Source of the DNA: Anaerolineales bacterium
Lineage (GTDB): Bacteria > Chloroflexota > Anaerolineae > Anaerolineales > Villigracilaceae
Assembly (NCBI GenBank): GCA_020851785.1
Contig: JADZCC010000008.1
Coordinates: 1-54,843 of the forward strand
Direction: 5' to 3'
Length of the DNA: 54,843 nt
The notes below the pieces were generated by a model. The model was not told where the DNA came from and made no database searches. It worked only from the letters and a program-made list of their open reading frames with translations. Both the position numbers and the translations under genes were made by a program. This document shows positions 35,244 to 43,531 of this stretch, in pieces. Each line of letters begins with the position of its first letter. Position 1 is the first letter of the stretch.

Positions 35244-36554
35244 ATGTTTACTAAAATCCGAAAATGGGTTGCCCCTCCAGAATATCCTCAAGACCACGAA
35301 AAAAGCCGGTCTGCAACCTTGCTGAACAGCATCCTCTGGATTTTCATCAGCATGACCTTGCTTTACGGTTTTTTCGCGCCGATCGCTCCAGAAATGCTCC
35401 TACGGCGTTTCGGGATTATTACCCCATTCCTGCTACTCCTACTCATCTTAAAGCGCGTCCTCAACCTCGGGTACCTTAAATTTACCGGCGTACTGGCGGT
35501 GGTTTCCTTATGGACAGTTTTCACCATCGCCATGCTCTATGGAGCGGATTTCAACAACCCGGCCTATATGGGTTATTTGCTCGTGGTCGTCACCGCCGGG
35601 CTGGTCTTAAACTGGCGAGCTTCCATTGGCTGGGGCATCATTAGCGTCGTCACCAACGCCCTGCTGATCTTTTTAGGGCAAAAAGGTTATTTACCCACCT
35701 CCCGCCAAACTACGCCACTATTTGCCTTGTGGATGGCGCAGACTGTATATATCATCGTAACCGTAGTTCTATTAAGCCAGGCGATTCGCAAAATTGACGA
35801 AGCCTTTGAAAAGTCCCAGCGCGAAATCAATCAACGCAAACGGGTTGAAGTCGAGCGCGAGAAAATCATCAAAGAGTTGGCTTCCAAAAATGCTGAACTC
35901 GAACGGTTCACCTACACCGTTTCGCACGACTTAAAAAGCCCATTAATTACCATCAGCGGATACGCCGGGCTGTTGGAAAACGACGCCCAACTGGCCAACC
36001 CGGAAAAATTCAAAACCGATATTGCCAGAATCACCGAGGCCGCCAAAAAGATGCAGGAACTGCTCAACAACCTGCTGGAGCTTTCGCGGATTGGCAACGT
36101 CGTCAACCCGTCCGAAGAACTAAGCTTCAATCAACTGGTTGAAGAAGCCCTCGCGCTGGTGGACGCCGAACTCCGCAACGATCGCGTCATCATTCAAGTT
36201 CAGGAAGCCCTGCCGCAAGTCCGCGTGGATCGTATTCGTCTGGTCGAAGTTCTGCAAAACCTGATTGACAACGCCATCAAATTTTCAAGCGTCCGGCCAA
36301 CTCCCATCATCGAAATTGGATGCGAGATTCAAAACGACATAACCGTCTTTTTCGTCCGCGACAACGGGATTGGGATAGACCCCAAACACCATGAACGCGT
36401 TTTCGGCTTGTTCAACAAACTGACGATTGACAACGTAGGGACAGGGATTGGGCTGGCGCTGGTCAAACGGATCATTGAACTGCATGGCGGCAAAATCTGG
36501 ATCAAATCCGAAGTTGATCGGGGCGCCACTTTTTACTTTACCTTGCCAATGTAA
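35244..36554 (+). CDS. Membrane sensor histidine kinase
   Basis: A 436-residue kinase with an N-terminal module of about six membrane helices (30-180), then a short coiled-coil and a HisKA domain with the phosphorylated His228 in TVSHDLKSPLITISGY. The HATPase domain shows the N box NLIDNAIKFS, the G1 box RDNGIGIDP and the G2 box GTGIGLALVKRII. I chose ATG 35244 because of the TATATT box 10 nt upstream; a longer in-frame start adds 13 residues. No response regulator is adjacent, so it is an orphan in this window. Confidence 0.92.
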   Translation: MFTKIRKWVAPPEYPQDHEKSRSATLLNSILWIFISMTLLYGFFAPIAPEMLLRRFGIITPFLLLLLILKRVLNLGYLKFTGVLAVVSLWTVFTIAMLYGADFNNPAYMGYLLVVVTAGLVLNWRASIGWGIISVVTNALLIFLGQKGYLPTSRQTTPLFALWMAQTVYIIVTVVLLSQAIRKIDEAFEKSQREINQRKRVEVEREKIIKELASKNAELERFTYTVSHDLKSPLITISGYAGLLENDAQLANPEKFKTDIARITEAAKKMQELLNNLLELSRIGNVVNPSEELSFNQLVEEALALVDAELRNDRVIIQVQEALPQVRVDRIRLVEVLQNLIDNAIKFSSVRPTPIIEIGCEIQNDITVFFVRDNGIGIDPKHHERVFGLFNKLTIDNVGTGIGLALVKRIIELHGGKIWIKSEVDRGATFYFTLPM

Positions 36555-36615
36555 TCCAACCCTAAAACCAAATCGCTTCGTCGCGCCGAGGATATTTTTA
36601 TTCCACGACAAAAAT

Positions 36616-38238
36616 CTAATCCAAATAAACGCGCGCTAAGGGAGTGGCAATAAACAACATCCCAAACTCATCCTGGTAAATCAGTGTGTAGCCATTCAAA
36701 GAACCGCTTCGCGCGTCTTTATAAAATGGAAGCGCTTTTTGAAGGCTGGCAGACAATGTAGTCTGTTCAATCGCGTCGGAATTTGTGTAATCAAGAACCT
36801 CCTGTTTCCACAGCACAATTACATCCGGGCGCACGCGTTCGATATAAGCATAACTTACCGGCATCCAGCGATCTTTAACCACCCAACGCGGTTCATCCGC
36901 TATATACGCGCGAGTACTACGATAAATAATCAACTGCCGATTCAAAGAAATTTTAGAAAGATACTGGTCGTCAATCAGCGTAAAAAAAGCAAGGGATGCG
37001 CTGTTCGCCTCTTTGTGCCAGGCTTCAATATATGCCTGCCGATCATATTGGAGGTTGTAAAGAATCTGGACTCCCAAAGTCAGGGCGGTCAAAAAGATAA
37101 AAAGCCAACGCATGGGTTTCATCCAGCTTTGCTTTAATGCGTCAAATATAGATTTATCAAACACAGCGGGGAGCGCTGAAAAAAGCGGAAGCATCACCGG
37201 CAAAAAATAATAACGATGCCTTAAAGCGACAAAGAACAAAAGGTATATGCCAAAAGCGGCCGACCAAAGAAAAATCAACGAATTGATTAACCGTTTTTCA
37301 CGGTTCAATATTGCCAAAAAAAGCGCAAGGACGATCAACCCCAAAAAGGCTGGCTGTGCATAATATTCCTCAATGGTTGGCAACCACAAGGAGGGGTTTC
37401 TTGCAGAGGTAAATATAAATCCCGTCGCCGTCGCCGCAGATTGCCCCAACTGGACTTGAAAGGCCAGATCCCTTTCAGATTTAAAAACCAAAAAGGGATT
37501 GCTAACCAGAAACGAACCCGCCATCAAAACAATAAAACTGGTTCCCAATAGCGCACACTTCTTCAAATCAAATCGCTTTTGAAGCCAACCGACTAAAAGA
37601 TAGGCCAATATCGCCAAGAAAAAAAACAAGCCCAGCAGTTTGGTCGCCGTCGCAAGCCCGCAGGCAATTGCAGAAAAATAAAAATCTCTTTTATATGCAA
37701 AATTGTCTTTTTGTAAAAAAAACAAGGTTAAGACGACAAACAATAAAACCAGGCTTTCCGGGTGCCACCACAGGTTATTAATCAGCGTCATTGGAATGGT
37801 CAGTAAAAACAAGAACAAGAAAACTGAATGGAATAAATTCTCAAACCTGGTTTGCATGTAGACCAACAGACCGACGCTGAGCAACATAGGCAAAACGCTC
37901 GTCATCTGGCGTAAAAAAAGTAAATCCAATGCGATATCTTTATATCCCAACAACCTTAAAGGGATTAAGCCAAAGACTGAAGATAACCAATAAAACGGGA
38001 ACCCATAATAATAATGTTTATATTGAATAAAGCGATAAATGGATTGGAGCGTAGAGCCTGCCGGTTGATTGAGCATTTGTTCAACATACGGGTATTGGGC
38101 AAATTCATCCGGGGCGAAAACAGAGAGCATGTACAGGTCGCGCGCGCCTTGTGCATTTGGCGTCCAAAAAGCGCAAAAATATAAAAAGCCAAAAAATATT
38201 AAAACAGCCAATGTTTTTTTAGGCGTTGAAGTTTTCAT
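36616..38238 (-). CDS. Polytopic membrane protein, probable GT-C glycosyltransferase (GT39-like)
   Basis: A 540-residue protein with about eleven membrane helices. The N-terminal external loop carries ARDLYMLSVFAPDEFAQYP, where the Asp-Glu pair fits the acidic motif of GT-C enzymes such as Pmt/ArnT. LIYNL-type helices and a soluble C-terminal half (about 400-540, including PDVIVLWKQEVLDYTNSD) follow. The coding sequence looks more A/T-rich than its neighbours, which may indicate transfer. TAGAAT lies 6 nt before the ATG. Donor and acceptor are unknown. Confidence 0.7.
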   Translation of the reverse strand: MKTSTPKKTLAVLIFFGFLYFCAFWTPNAQGARDLYMLSVFAPDEFAQYPYVEQMLNQPAGSTLQSIYRFIQYKHYYYGFPFYWLSSVFGLIPLRLLGYKDIALDLLFLRQMTSVLPMLLSVGLLVYMQTRFENLFHSVFLFLFLLTIPMTLINNLWWHPESLVLLFVVLTLFFLQKDNFAYKRDFYFSAIACGLATATKLLGLFFFLAILAYLLVGWLQKRFDLKKCALLGTSFIVLMAGSFLVSNPFLVFKSERDLAFQVQLGQSAATATGFIFTSARNPSLWLPTIEEYYAQPAFLGLIVLALFLAILNREKRLINSLIFLWSAAFGIYLLFFVALRHRYYFLPVMLPLFSALPAVFDKSIFDALKQSWMKPMRWLFIFLTALTLGVQILYNLQYDRQAYIEAWHKEANSASLAFFTLIDDQYLSKISLNRQLIIYRSTRAYIADEPRWVVKDRWMPVSYAYIERVRPDVIVLWKQEVLDYTNSDAIEQTTLSASLQKALPFYKDARSGSLNGYTLIYQDEFGMLFIATPLARVYLD

Positions 38239-38244
38239 TTTCCA

Positions 38245-38250
38245 ATTCTA
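38245..38250 (-). promoter_or_regulatory. -10 box of the GT-C gene, leaderless layout
   Basis: TAGAAT on the minus strand is followed by 6 nt (tggaaa) and the ATG at 38238. It faces the clpS -10 box divergently. Confidence 0.6.
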
Positions 38251-38285
38251 TTCGATTTTCTGGCGGCGCCGCGCAACGTTTGTTG

Positions 38286-38291
38286 TACAAT
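38286..38291 (+). promoter_or_regulatory. -10 box of clpS, leaderless layout
   Basis: TACAAT is followed by 8 nt (gggcgcaa) and the ATG at 38300. No ribosome binding site lies in between. Confidence 0.6.
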
Positions 38292-38299
38292 GGGCGCAA

Positions 38300-38602
38300 A
38301 TGATCCAAACCCTTCCAGAAATTCAAATCATCGAAAGCGCCGAGACGGAATTGGAAACCTTGTATCGCGTGGTCATCCACAACGACACCGTCACCCCCAT
38401 GGATTTCGTCGTCCACGTCCTCAAGACCATCTTTTTGCTGGGCAACGACAAAGCCGCCAAAGTGATGCTCGCCGCGCACATCCGGCAAAGCGCGTACGTG
38501 CAAACGCTCTCAAAGGCCGAAGCTGAAAAACGCGTAGATCAAGCTCATCAACTGGCGGCTTCGGAAGAATATCCGCTTCGCTTCACAGTTGAGCCGGAAT
38601 AA
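38300..38602 (+). CDS. clpS: ATP-dependent Clp protease adaptor ClpS
   Basis: A 100-residue adaptor that hands N-degron substrates to ClpA or ClpC. The family core YRVVIHNDTVTPMDFVVHVLKTIFLL is at about 22-47, with the residues that bind the N-terminal hydrophobic side chain. AKVMLAAHIRQSAYVQTLSKAEAEKRV follows. I chose ATG 38300; a longer in-frame ORF would run back through the divergent promoter. It converges on the MFS gene with no gap. No clpA or clpC is in the window. Confidence 0.93.
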   Translation: MIQTLPEIQIIESAETELETLYRVVIHNDTVTPMDFVVHVLKTIFLLGNDKAAKVMLAAHIRQSAYVQTLSKAEAEKRVDQAHQLAASEEYPLRFTVEPE

Positions 38603-38603
38603 C

Positions 38604-39857
38604 CTACGCCACGCCAGCGGAAAGATTTCCAGCTTCCATGGGCTCGTCGCCGTTGAACTTAAGCAGTTGCGGATACTTCCAGATAATTAAAAGCGTGCCG
38701 AGGATGCACCCCACGCCGCCGCTGATGACAGCGAACGGCGCGCCAAAGAATTGCGCCACCGAGCCCGATTCCACCTCGCCCAACTGCGGGCCACCCTGAA
38801 AGAAAATTTGGTTGATGCTGGTCATCCGCCCGCGAATGTGATCGGGAGTTTGCAACTGCCTCAGCGTGTTGCGAATGATTGTACTCACGCCATCCGCCGC
38901 GCCGGTAATCGCAATCGCCGCCCAGGCCACCACAAACGATCGGGTGACGCCAAAGACAATCGTCGCCAACCCGAAAACGATCACCGCCCCCAAAAACAAA
39001 GGCCCTTGTTTCCGAACCGTTCGGATTTGCGAAAAAACCAACGCTACAATCACCGCCCCCACCGCCGAAGCGGCGGAGAGATACCCATAATGCACCACGT
39101 CCGTCTTCAATACATCCGAAGCGATCAGCGGCATGAGCGTACTGGCCGAGGCAAAAAACGTAGCCACAAAATCCAGCAACATCGTGGAGAGGATAATCGG
39201 TCGGCTGAAGATAAAATGAATCCCTTCGCGAATGGAGTTCAAACTCACCCCGGCGGTCTTCTCCGCAAAAGTTTGCGGCACATCGCCAATCATAATCAAA
39301 GCGACAATCACCGCCACAAACGAAAACGCGTTGAAATAATAAATCGCCGCCTGTCCGGCCAGCGCAATCATAAAACCGCTCAAGGCCGGGCCCAACACCG
39401 AACCCACTTGAAACGAAGTAAACGTCATGCTGAAGGCGTTGGGTAAATCTTCGTTTGGCACCAGGTTGGGAATCAGAGCCTGTCGCGAAGGCCCGTCAAA
39501 CGCAATCGCCACTGCCTGCAAGGCGGTGATCAGGTAAATGTGCCAGATGGTAATCTGCCCAAATTGGGTGAGCAGGCCCAACGTCAGCGCCAGCAGAGCC
39601 GCGATGCTCTGAGTCGCAAACATCACCTTGCGCCGATCCATCGAATCGGCCAGCGCGCCGCCAATCAACGAAAAAATGATCACCGGCAGAATGCGCGCCA
39701 ACCCAATGCCGCCCAGCGCAATTGGGTTTTTATCCAAGCGGCTGACGTGCCAGAGCAAAGCCCAAACCTGCATTTGCGTGCCAGTGATGGAGATGAGTTG
39801 GCCCAGCCAAAGATAGAAAAACTTTTTATGACGTAAAGACGGCGGAATTTGGAGCAT
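38604..39857 (-). CDS. MFS exporter (EntS-like, MFS_3 family)
   Basis: A major-facilitator transporter with about twelve membrane helices. Motif A is GGALADSMDRRKVMFATQ, and the protein has FDGPSRQALIPNLVPNEDLPNAFSM, which is characteristic of the EntS/MFS_3 group of drug or siderophore exporters. I report the ATG at 39857 (417 residues), just before the first helix. A TTG at 39941 would add 28 residues and overlap nadE by 13 nt; neither start has a clear ribosome site. Substrate is unknown. Confidence 0.85.
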   Translation of the reverse strand: MLQIPPSLRHKKFFYLWLGQLISITGTQMQVWALLWHVSRLDKNPIALGGIGLARILPVIIFSLIGGALADSMDRRKVMFATQSIAALLALTLGLLTQFGQITIWHIYLITALQAVAIAFDGPSRQALIPNLVPNEDLPNAFSMTFTSFQVGSVLGPALSGFMIALAGQAAIYYFNAFSFVAVIVALIMIGDVPQTFAEKTAGVSLNSIREGIHFIFSRPIILSTMLLDFVATFFASASTLMPLIASDVLKTDVVHYGYLSAASAVGAVIVALVFSQIRTVRKQGPLFLGAVIVFGLATIVFGVTRSFVVAWAAIAITGAADGVSTIIRNTLRQLQTPDHIRGRMTSINQIFFQGGPQLGEVESGSVAQFFGAPFAVISGGVGCILGTLLIIWKYPQLLKFNGDEPMEAGNLSAGVA

Positions 39858-39928
39858 GTGAAAACGCGCTTCTTTCTTAACGGATGGTTGATTCTGTTTC
39901 AGGGGCAGTTGAACAAACGGAAGGTTAC

Positions 39929-40753
39929 TCAGGTTCCCCAATCACGAAGATATAAAAAGTCGTAGCCGATGGTGCGGTTGCTGACTTTGGCAATTGGCGG
40001 CAACATGCGTTTGAATTGATTGCGTTGAATGCGGGCGGCCACCGTTTTGACAAATTTTTCGTCGAAGCCCGCGTCCTGCGCTTCCTGTAAGCTATAGCGT
40101 TGATCAATCAACAAGTATAAAAGTTGATCCACCTCTTCATAGGTGAAGCCCAATTCTTTTTCGTCGGTCTGGTCGGCCCATAAATCGGCGGAGGGGGCTT
40201 TATCGAGGATGGGCGCGGGGATGTGCATGGCCCGCGCCAATTGACGAATTTGCGTTTTGTATAAATCGCCCAGCGGATTCATGGCGCTGGCCGAATCGCC
40301 GTACATAGTGCTGTAACCCAACAGGATTTCAGTTTTGTTGCTTGTGCCAATCACCAGCCCTTTGAAGGCCTCGCTTTGATCGTACAGGACGATCATCCGC
40401 TGACGGGCCATGATGTTGCCTTTGCGCAGGTTTGAAGTATCGGCATCCAGCTTAAACAACGGTTCGACCATTTCCGTAATTTCAATCGTTTTGGTTTGCA
40501 CGCCAAGTTGATCAATGAGTAATTGGGCGTGATCTAAAGAGTTTTGATTCGAAAGTTTATACGGCATTCGCACGGCTAGAACATTTTCTTTGCCGAGGGC
40601 GGATACCGCTAACGCGCAGGAGAGCGCCGAATCCAGCCCGCCAGAAAGCCCCAATACGGCGCGGGAAAACCCCACGCGCGTGACTTCAGATTTAATAAAG
40701 CCGACTAAAATTTCGCGCGCCAGTTCTGTATTGATGTCGAGGTTTGTATTCAT
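39929..40753 (-). CDS. nadE: NAD synthetase, ammonia-dependent synthetase subunit
   Basis: A 274-residue N-type ATP pyrophosphatase that amidates nicotinate adenine dinucleotide to NAD. The PP-loop is LGLSGGLDSALSCALA near residues 34-49. TSNKTEILLGYSTMYGDSASAMNPLGDLYKTQIRQLA is the conserved NadE core. Its ATG shares one base with the stop of the nitrilase-type gene (TAATG), so the two polypeptides are made together. Together they look like the two halves of a glutamine-dependent NadE. Confidence 0.94.
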   Translation of the reverse strand: MNTNLDINTELAREILVGFIKSEVTRVGFSRAVLGLSGGLDSALSCALAVSALGKENVLAVRMPYKLSNQNSLDHAQLLIDQLGVQTKTIEITEMVEPLFKLDADTSNLRKGNIMARQRMIVLYDQSEAFKGLVIGTSNKTEILLGYSTMYGDSASAMNPLGDLYKTQIRQLARAMHIPAPILDKAPSADLWADQTDEKELGFTYEEVDQLLYLLIDQRYSLQEAQDAGFDEKFVKTVAARIQRNQFKRMLPPIAKVSNRTIGYDFLYLRDWGT

Positions 40754-41601
40754 TATTTTTGCAAGATGCGTTGAAGTTCAGAGAGGGTTAAGTTTGTGCG
40801 TTCATCGCGCAGTAAGGGCAGGCGCGCGCGTGTGCGACGCAGTTGATTTAAGTCCAATTGAGCGTAGGTGATGGCTTCCAGGTTATAAGGCCCGTGCGCC
40901 AGTTCTTCGCCATTCGGGTCAAACACGGTTGCCCCGCCCCCAAAATGCAGGCCGTCTTCATATCCCACGCGATTACAATGCGCCACAAACGAAGTGAACA
41001 TGCTGGCGTAGGCTTTGGTGACGCGCTCCACCCAACGCGCCGACTCTAATTTCTCTTTATCATTCAGTCCGCGCCCGGGCGAGGCGGAGGAGAAAAGCAT
41101 CAGGTCGGCGCCATCCAGCCAGAGCAGGTAAGGCGGCGAGGCGTGCCAAAAATCTTCGCAGATTAAGAGGCCCATCCGCCCGAAGCGCGTGTCAAAGGCG
41201 CGGACTTGATCGCCCCAGGCGAAGAAGCGGCCTTCGTCAAACAATCCGTAAGTTGGCAAATAAACTTTATGATGCACATGAAGCGTTTTGCCGCCCGAAA
41301 GGTACGCCGAAGCGATAAAGAAGCGGTGCCGGGAATCTTCATCTACAAAGCCGACGACCAAATCCATATCGTTTGAAGCTTTGAGCAAGTGCTTGAAGAT
41401 TGGGTCGTCTTCGGTGGGTTTGTGCGCCACCGAGGCCACCAAATCCTGGAGCACATATCCAGTCAGCGAAAGTTCCGGGAAGATTAACAAATCCGCTTTT
41501 TCGGCTTTTGCCTGTTGGATGTAATCCAGATGTTTGGCGAGGTTCGCTTCCACATCTCCCAATTTAGTGTTGATCTGCGCCAGCGCAAGGTTTAGTTTCA
41601 T
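40753..41601 (-). CDS. Nitrilase-family glutaminase partner of NadE
   Basis: A 282-residue carbon-nitrogen hydrolase. The Glu-Lys-Cys triad is Glu43 in FPELSLTGY, Lys112 in HHKVYLPTYGLFDE and Cys148 in LICEDFWHASP. In usual glutamine-dependent NAD synthetases this glutaminase domain is fused to the N-terminus of the synthetase; here it is a separate gene directly upstream, overlapping by one base. I infer that it supplies ammonia to NadE. TAAGAT stands 7 nt before its ATG and there is no ribosome site. Confidence 0.88.
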   Translation of the reverse strand: MKLNLALAQINTKLGDVEANLAKHLDYIQQAKAEKADLLIFPELSLTGYVLQDLVASVAHKPTEDDPIFKHLLKASNDMDLVVGFVDEDSRHRFFIASAYLSGGKTLHVHHKVYLPTYGLFDEGRFFAWGDQVRAFDTRFGRMGLLICEDFWHASPPYLLWLDGADLMLFSSASPGRGLNDKEKLESARWVERVTKAYASMFTSFVAHCNRVGYEDGLHFGGGATVFDPNGEELAHGPYNLEAITYAQLDLNQLRRTRARLPLLRDERTNLTLSELQRILQK

Positions 41602-41608
41602 CGAATGA

Positions 41609-41614
41609 ATCTTA
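41609..41614 (-). promoter_or_regulatory. -10 box of the nitrilase-nadE operon, leaderless layout
   Basis: TAAGAT on the minus strand, in GGTAAGAT, is followed by 7 nt (tcattcg) and the ATG at 41601. Confidence 0.5.
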
Positions 41615-41692
41615 CCATACCGGAATAGGAGCGTGCAGAGAGTTGATTTTCGCTTTGCGACTCTGCGCCTTCGCGTTAAATTTACAGATTAG

Positions 41693-41833
41693 GACTTACG
41701 CAAAACCCCAAGACCAAGCCGCGAATACTTCGACAGGCTCAGCACAAGTTTCGCTAATTCACGCGAATTGTTTTTAAAAATTAGCAAAATTCGCGTAATT
41801 CGCGGCAAAAGGTTTTGATCTGCGTAAGTCAAG
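41693..41833. repeat. MITE-like inverted-repeat element
   Basis: GACTTACGCA (41693-41702) and TGCGTAAGTC (41821-41830) are perfect terminal inverted repeats. They enclose nested AATTCGCG/CGCGAATT-type palindromes and the widespread genomic motif CTTCGACAGGCTCAGCACAAG-like segment near 41749. The 8-bp direct repeat CAGATTAG flanks it (41685-41692 and 41834-41841), with three extra bases at the right end. It has no coding capacity. The TTACGC core of its termini recalls the element at 8277-8406. Confidence 0.55.
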
Positions 41834-41875
41834 CAGATTAGAGAGAGTTGCTAAGGAAATGGAGGCCAAGGCGAC

Positions 41876-41902
41876 AAAAAAAGACGCACATAGCTGTGCA
41901 TC
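41876..41902 (-). terminator. Distal copy of the tRNA-Ser terminator
   Basis: On the minus strand, GATGCACA pairs with TGTGCGTC around a GCTA loop and is followed by seven T residues. Its closing pair differs from the proximal copy by a compensatory change. Confidence 0.75.
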
Positions 41903-41959
41903 TTTTCAGCGGAGAGGGAGGGATTCGAATAGCATCTCCTCAATGGAAGCCAAGGCGAC

Positions 41960-41986
41960 AAAAAAAGACGCACGTAGCCGTGCATC
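41960..41986 (-). terminator. Proximal tRNA-Ser terminator
   Basis: On the minus strand, GATGCACG pairs with CGTGCGTC (one G-U pair) around a GCTA loop, followed by seven T residues, 8 nt after the tRNA 3' end. Confidence 0.85.
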
Positions 41987-41993
41987 TTTTCAG

Positions 41994-42082
41994 CGGAGAG
42001 GGAGGGATTCGAACCCTCGGTGACCCGTAAGAGCCACAACAGTTTTCGAGACTGCCCCATTCAACCGCTCTGGCACCTCTCC
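41994..42082 (-). tRNA. tRNA-Ser(CGA)
   Basis: An 89-nt class II tRNA. The acceptor GGAGAGG (42076-42082) pairs with CCTCTCC (41995-42001), with a G discriminator at 41994. The anticodon loop CT-CGA-AA sits on the stem GCAGT/ACTGT, reading UCG. A long variable arm (GGCTCTTACGGGTC region) is typical of serine tRNAs, and the T arm GAGGGTTCGAATCCCTC is intact. CCA is not encoded. A TATAAT box lies at 42121-42126 upstream. Confidence 0.95.
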
Positions 42083-42120
42083 AAAGTTTCGCCGTTTGCG
42101 CGTCCGGTGAAACGGGCGGG

Positions 42121-42126
42121 ATTATA
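42121..42126 (-). promoter_or_regulatory. -10 box of tRNA-Ser
   Basis: TATAAT on the minus strand, in GGGTTATAATCCC, lies about 38 nt before the tRNA and immediately after the stop of the nuclease gene. Confidence 0.55.
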
Positions 42127-42136
42127 ACCCAAAAAC

Positions 42137-43531
42137 CTACAACTCCACGCTTTCGTGCAGGGCCGGGTAGTGAACTTTATTCAGACGGTTTTCTTTCAAC
42201 TTCGCCTTCAAAGTCATGGCTTGTTTTTCTTCGCCATGCACCAGAAAGACTTGCTTCACCGTGTCTTTTACGTTGAGGGCGTATTTGATTAACATATCCT
42301 GCCCGGCATGGCCGGATAAACCGCCAATCGTGGCCACTTCGCATTTAAGTTGATACGGTTCGCCGTAAATTCTCACTTCCGGTTCACGGTCGGCCAGCCG
42401 CCGCCCCAGCGTATCTGGCGCCTGCCAGGAGACGATGCAAATCGTGTTTTTCGGGTTTCCAATGTTATTTTTGATGTGATGCAAAACGCGTCCGTTTTCC
42501 ACCATGCCCGAAGCGGAGATGATCACCATCGGGTCGGTGCGATCGTTTAAGGCTTTAGATTCTTCGACAGACTGAATATAAGTTAAGTCTTTGAAATCCA
42601 AAGCGGGGTGACGCGCCTCCATCACAAACTTACGCGTTTCTTCATCAAAGCATTCTGGGTGACGCTTAAAAACCTTCGTGGCATTCACCGCCAGCGGGCT
42701 ATCCACAAAGACCGGGATGCTTTTGATTTCCCCATCCGAGATCATTTGATTCAAGTTGTACACCAATTCCTGCGTGCGCCCCACCGCAAAAGCCGGGACG
42801 ATCACCTTGCCGCCGCGTTGTAACGTCCGCTTCACCACGTCGCGGAATTCGATATACGCCTTCTCCGGGTTGTCGTGCAGTTTATCGCCATACGTCGATT
42901 CCATGATCAGATAATCCGCGCCCTCAGGCAAGACCGGGTCGTGTAATAACGGGATGTTGTTGCGGCCAATATCCCCGGAAAAAACCAATCGGAATTTTTT
43001 ACCTTTTTCCTCAATATCCAAAGCCATCCCCGCCGCGCCTAAAATATGTCCGGCTTCAAAGAGTTTCACTGTCACGCCGTCAATCGGTTCAAAAGTTTCG
43101 CTGAGGTCTTTCCCCACAAACAGGCTCGCCGCTTTCTCAGCGTCCGCTTTGGTGTACAACGGTTGGATGGGCGGCTCGCCATGCCGCTTGCGCCGTTGGT
43201 TAACATATTCCGCATCCGATTCCTGAATGTGCGCGGAATCTGCAATCATCAAGCTGGCCAAATCCACCGTGGCTTTGGTCGCATAAATATTCCCTTCAAA
43301 GCCCTGCTTAACCAGGTTGGGCAAATTGCCGGAATGATCAATGTGCGCGTGCGAGAGAATCACCGCGCTTACTTCGCGCGGGTCATAATGAAAATGTAAA
43401 TTGCGGTCGTAACCTTCAGAGCGATGGCCTTGATACAAGCCACAATCGAGCAATAATTTCTTTCCATTAATCTCCAGCAAATGCTGGCTTCCGGTCACCG
43501 TTTGGGCGGCTCCATGAAAATTAATTCGCAT
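42137..43531 (-). CDS. MBL-fold / beta-CASP RNA exonuclease
   Basis: A 464-residue metallo-beta-lactamase with a beta-CASP insert, related to CPSF73-like bacterial RNases. The metal motif HAHIDH is at 61-66, with GHILGA and FSGDIG further on and MESTYGD near 220. The beta-CASP region contains VPAFAVGRTQELVYNLN, and the C-terminal motifs are IISASGM and GGLSGHAGQ. Its start overlaps the end of the RNase D gene by 11 nt, giving a two-gene RNA-decay operon. Confidence 0.93.
   Translation of the reverse strand: MRINFHGAAQTVTGSQHLLEINGKKLLLDCGLYQGHRSEGYDRNLHFHYDPREVSAVILSHAHIDHSGNLPNLVKQGFEGNIYATKATVDLASLMIADSAHIQESDAEYVNQRRKRHGEPPIQPLYTKADAEKAASLFVGKDLSETFEPIDGVTVKLFEAGHILGAAGMALDIEEKGKKFRLVFSGDIGRNNIPLLHDPVLPEGADYLIMESTYGDKLHDNPEKAYIEFRDVVKRTLQRGGKVIVPAFAVGRTQELVYNLNQMISDGEIKSIPVFVDSPLAVNATKVFKRHPECFDEETRKFVMEARHPALDFKDLTYIQSVEESKALNDRTDPMVIISASGMVENGRVLHHIKNNIGNPKNTICIVSWQAPDTLGRRLADREPEVRIYGEPYQLKCEVATIGGLSGHAGQDMLIKYALNVKDTVKQVFLVHGEEKQAMTLKAKLKENRLNKVHYPALHESVEL

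Larger units (their letters stand above)
41858..42013. repeat. Tandem duplication of the tRNA-Ser 3' end and terminator (period 84 bp)
   Basis: A block of about 72 bp occurs twice, at 41858-41929 and 41942-42013. Each copy has a terminator hairpin, CAGC and the last ~20 nt of tRNA-Ser (acceptor strand and T arm). The copies differ at only a few positions. Only the second copy belongs to the intact tRNA. Confidence 0.85.

Noticed and set aside
41858..42013. A possible CRISPR-like repeat pair.
   Set aside because: Only two copies exist, each consisting of tRNA 3' end plus terminator, with no spacer series and no cas genes.
41848..42030. A 60-codon ORF with an internal peptide repeat.
   Set aside because: The repeat is the tRNA-end/terminator duplication read as protein. 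It is not a gene.
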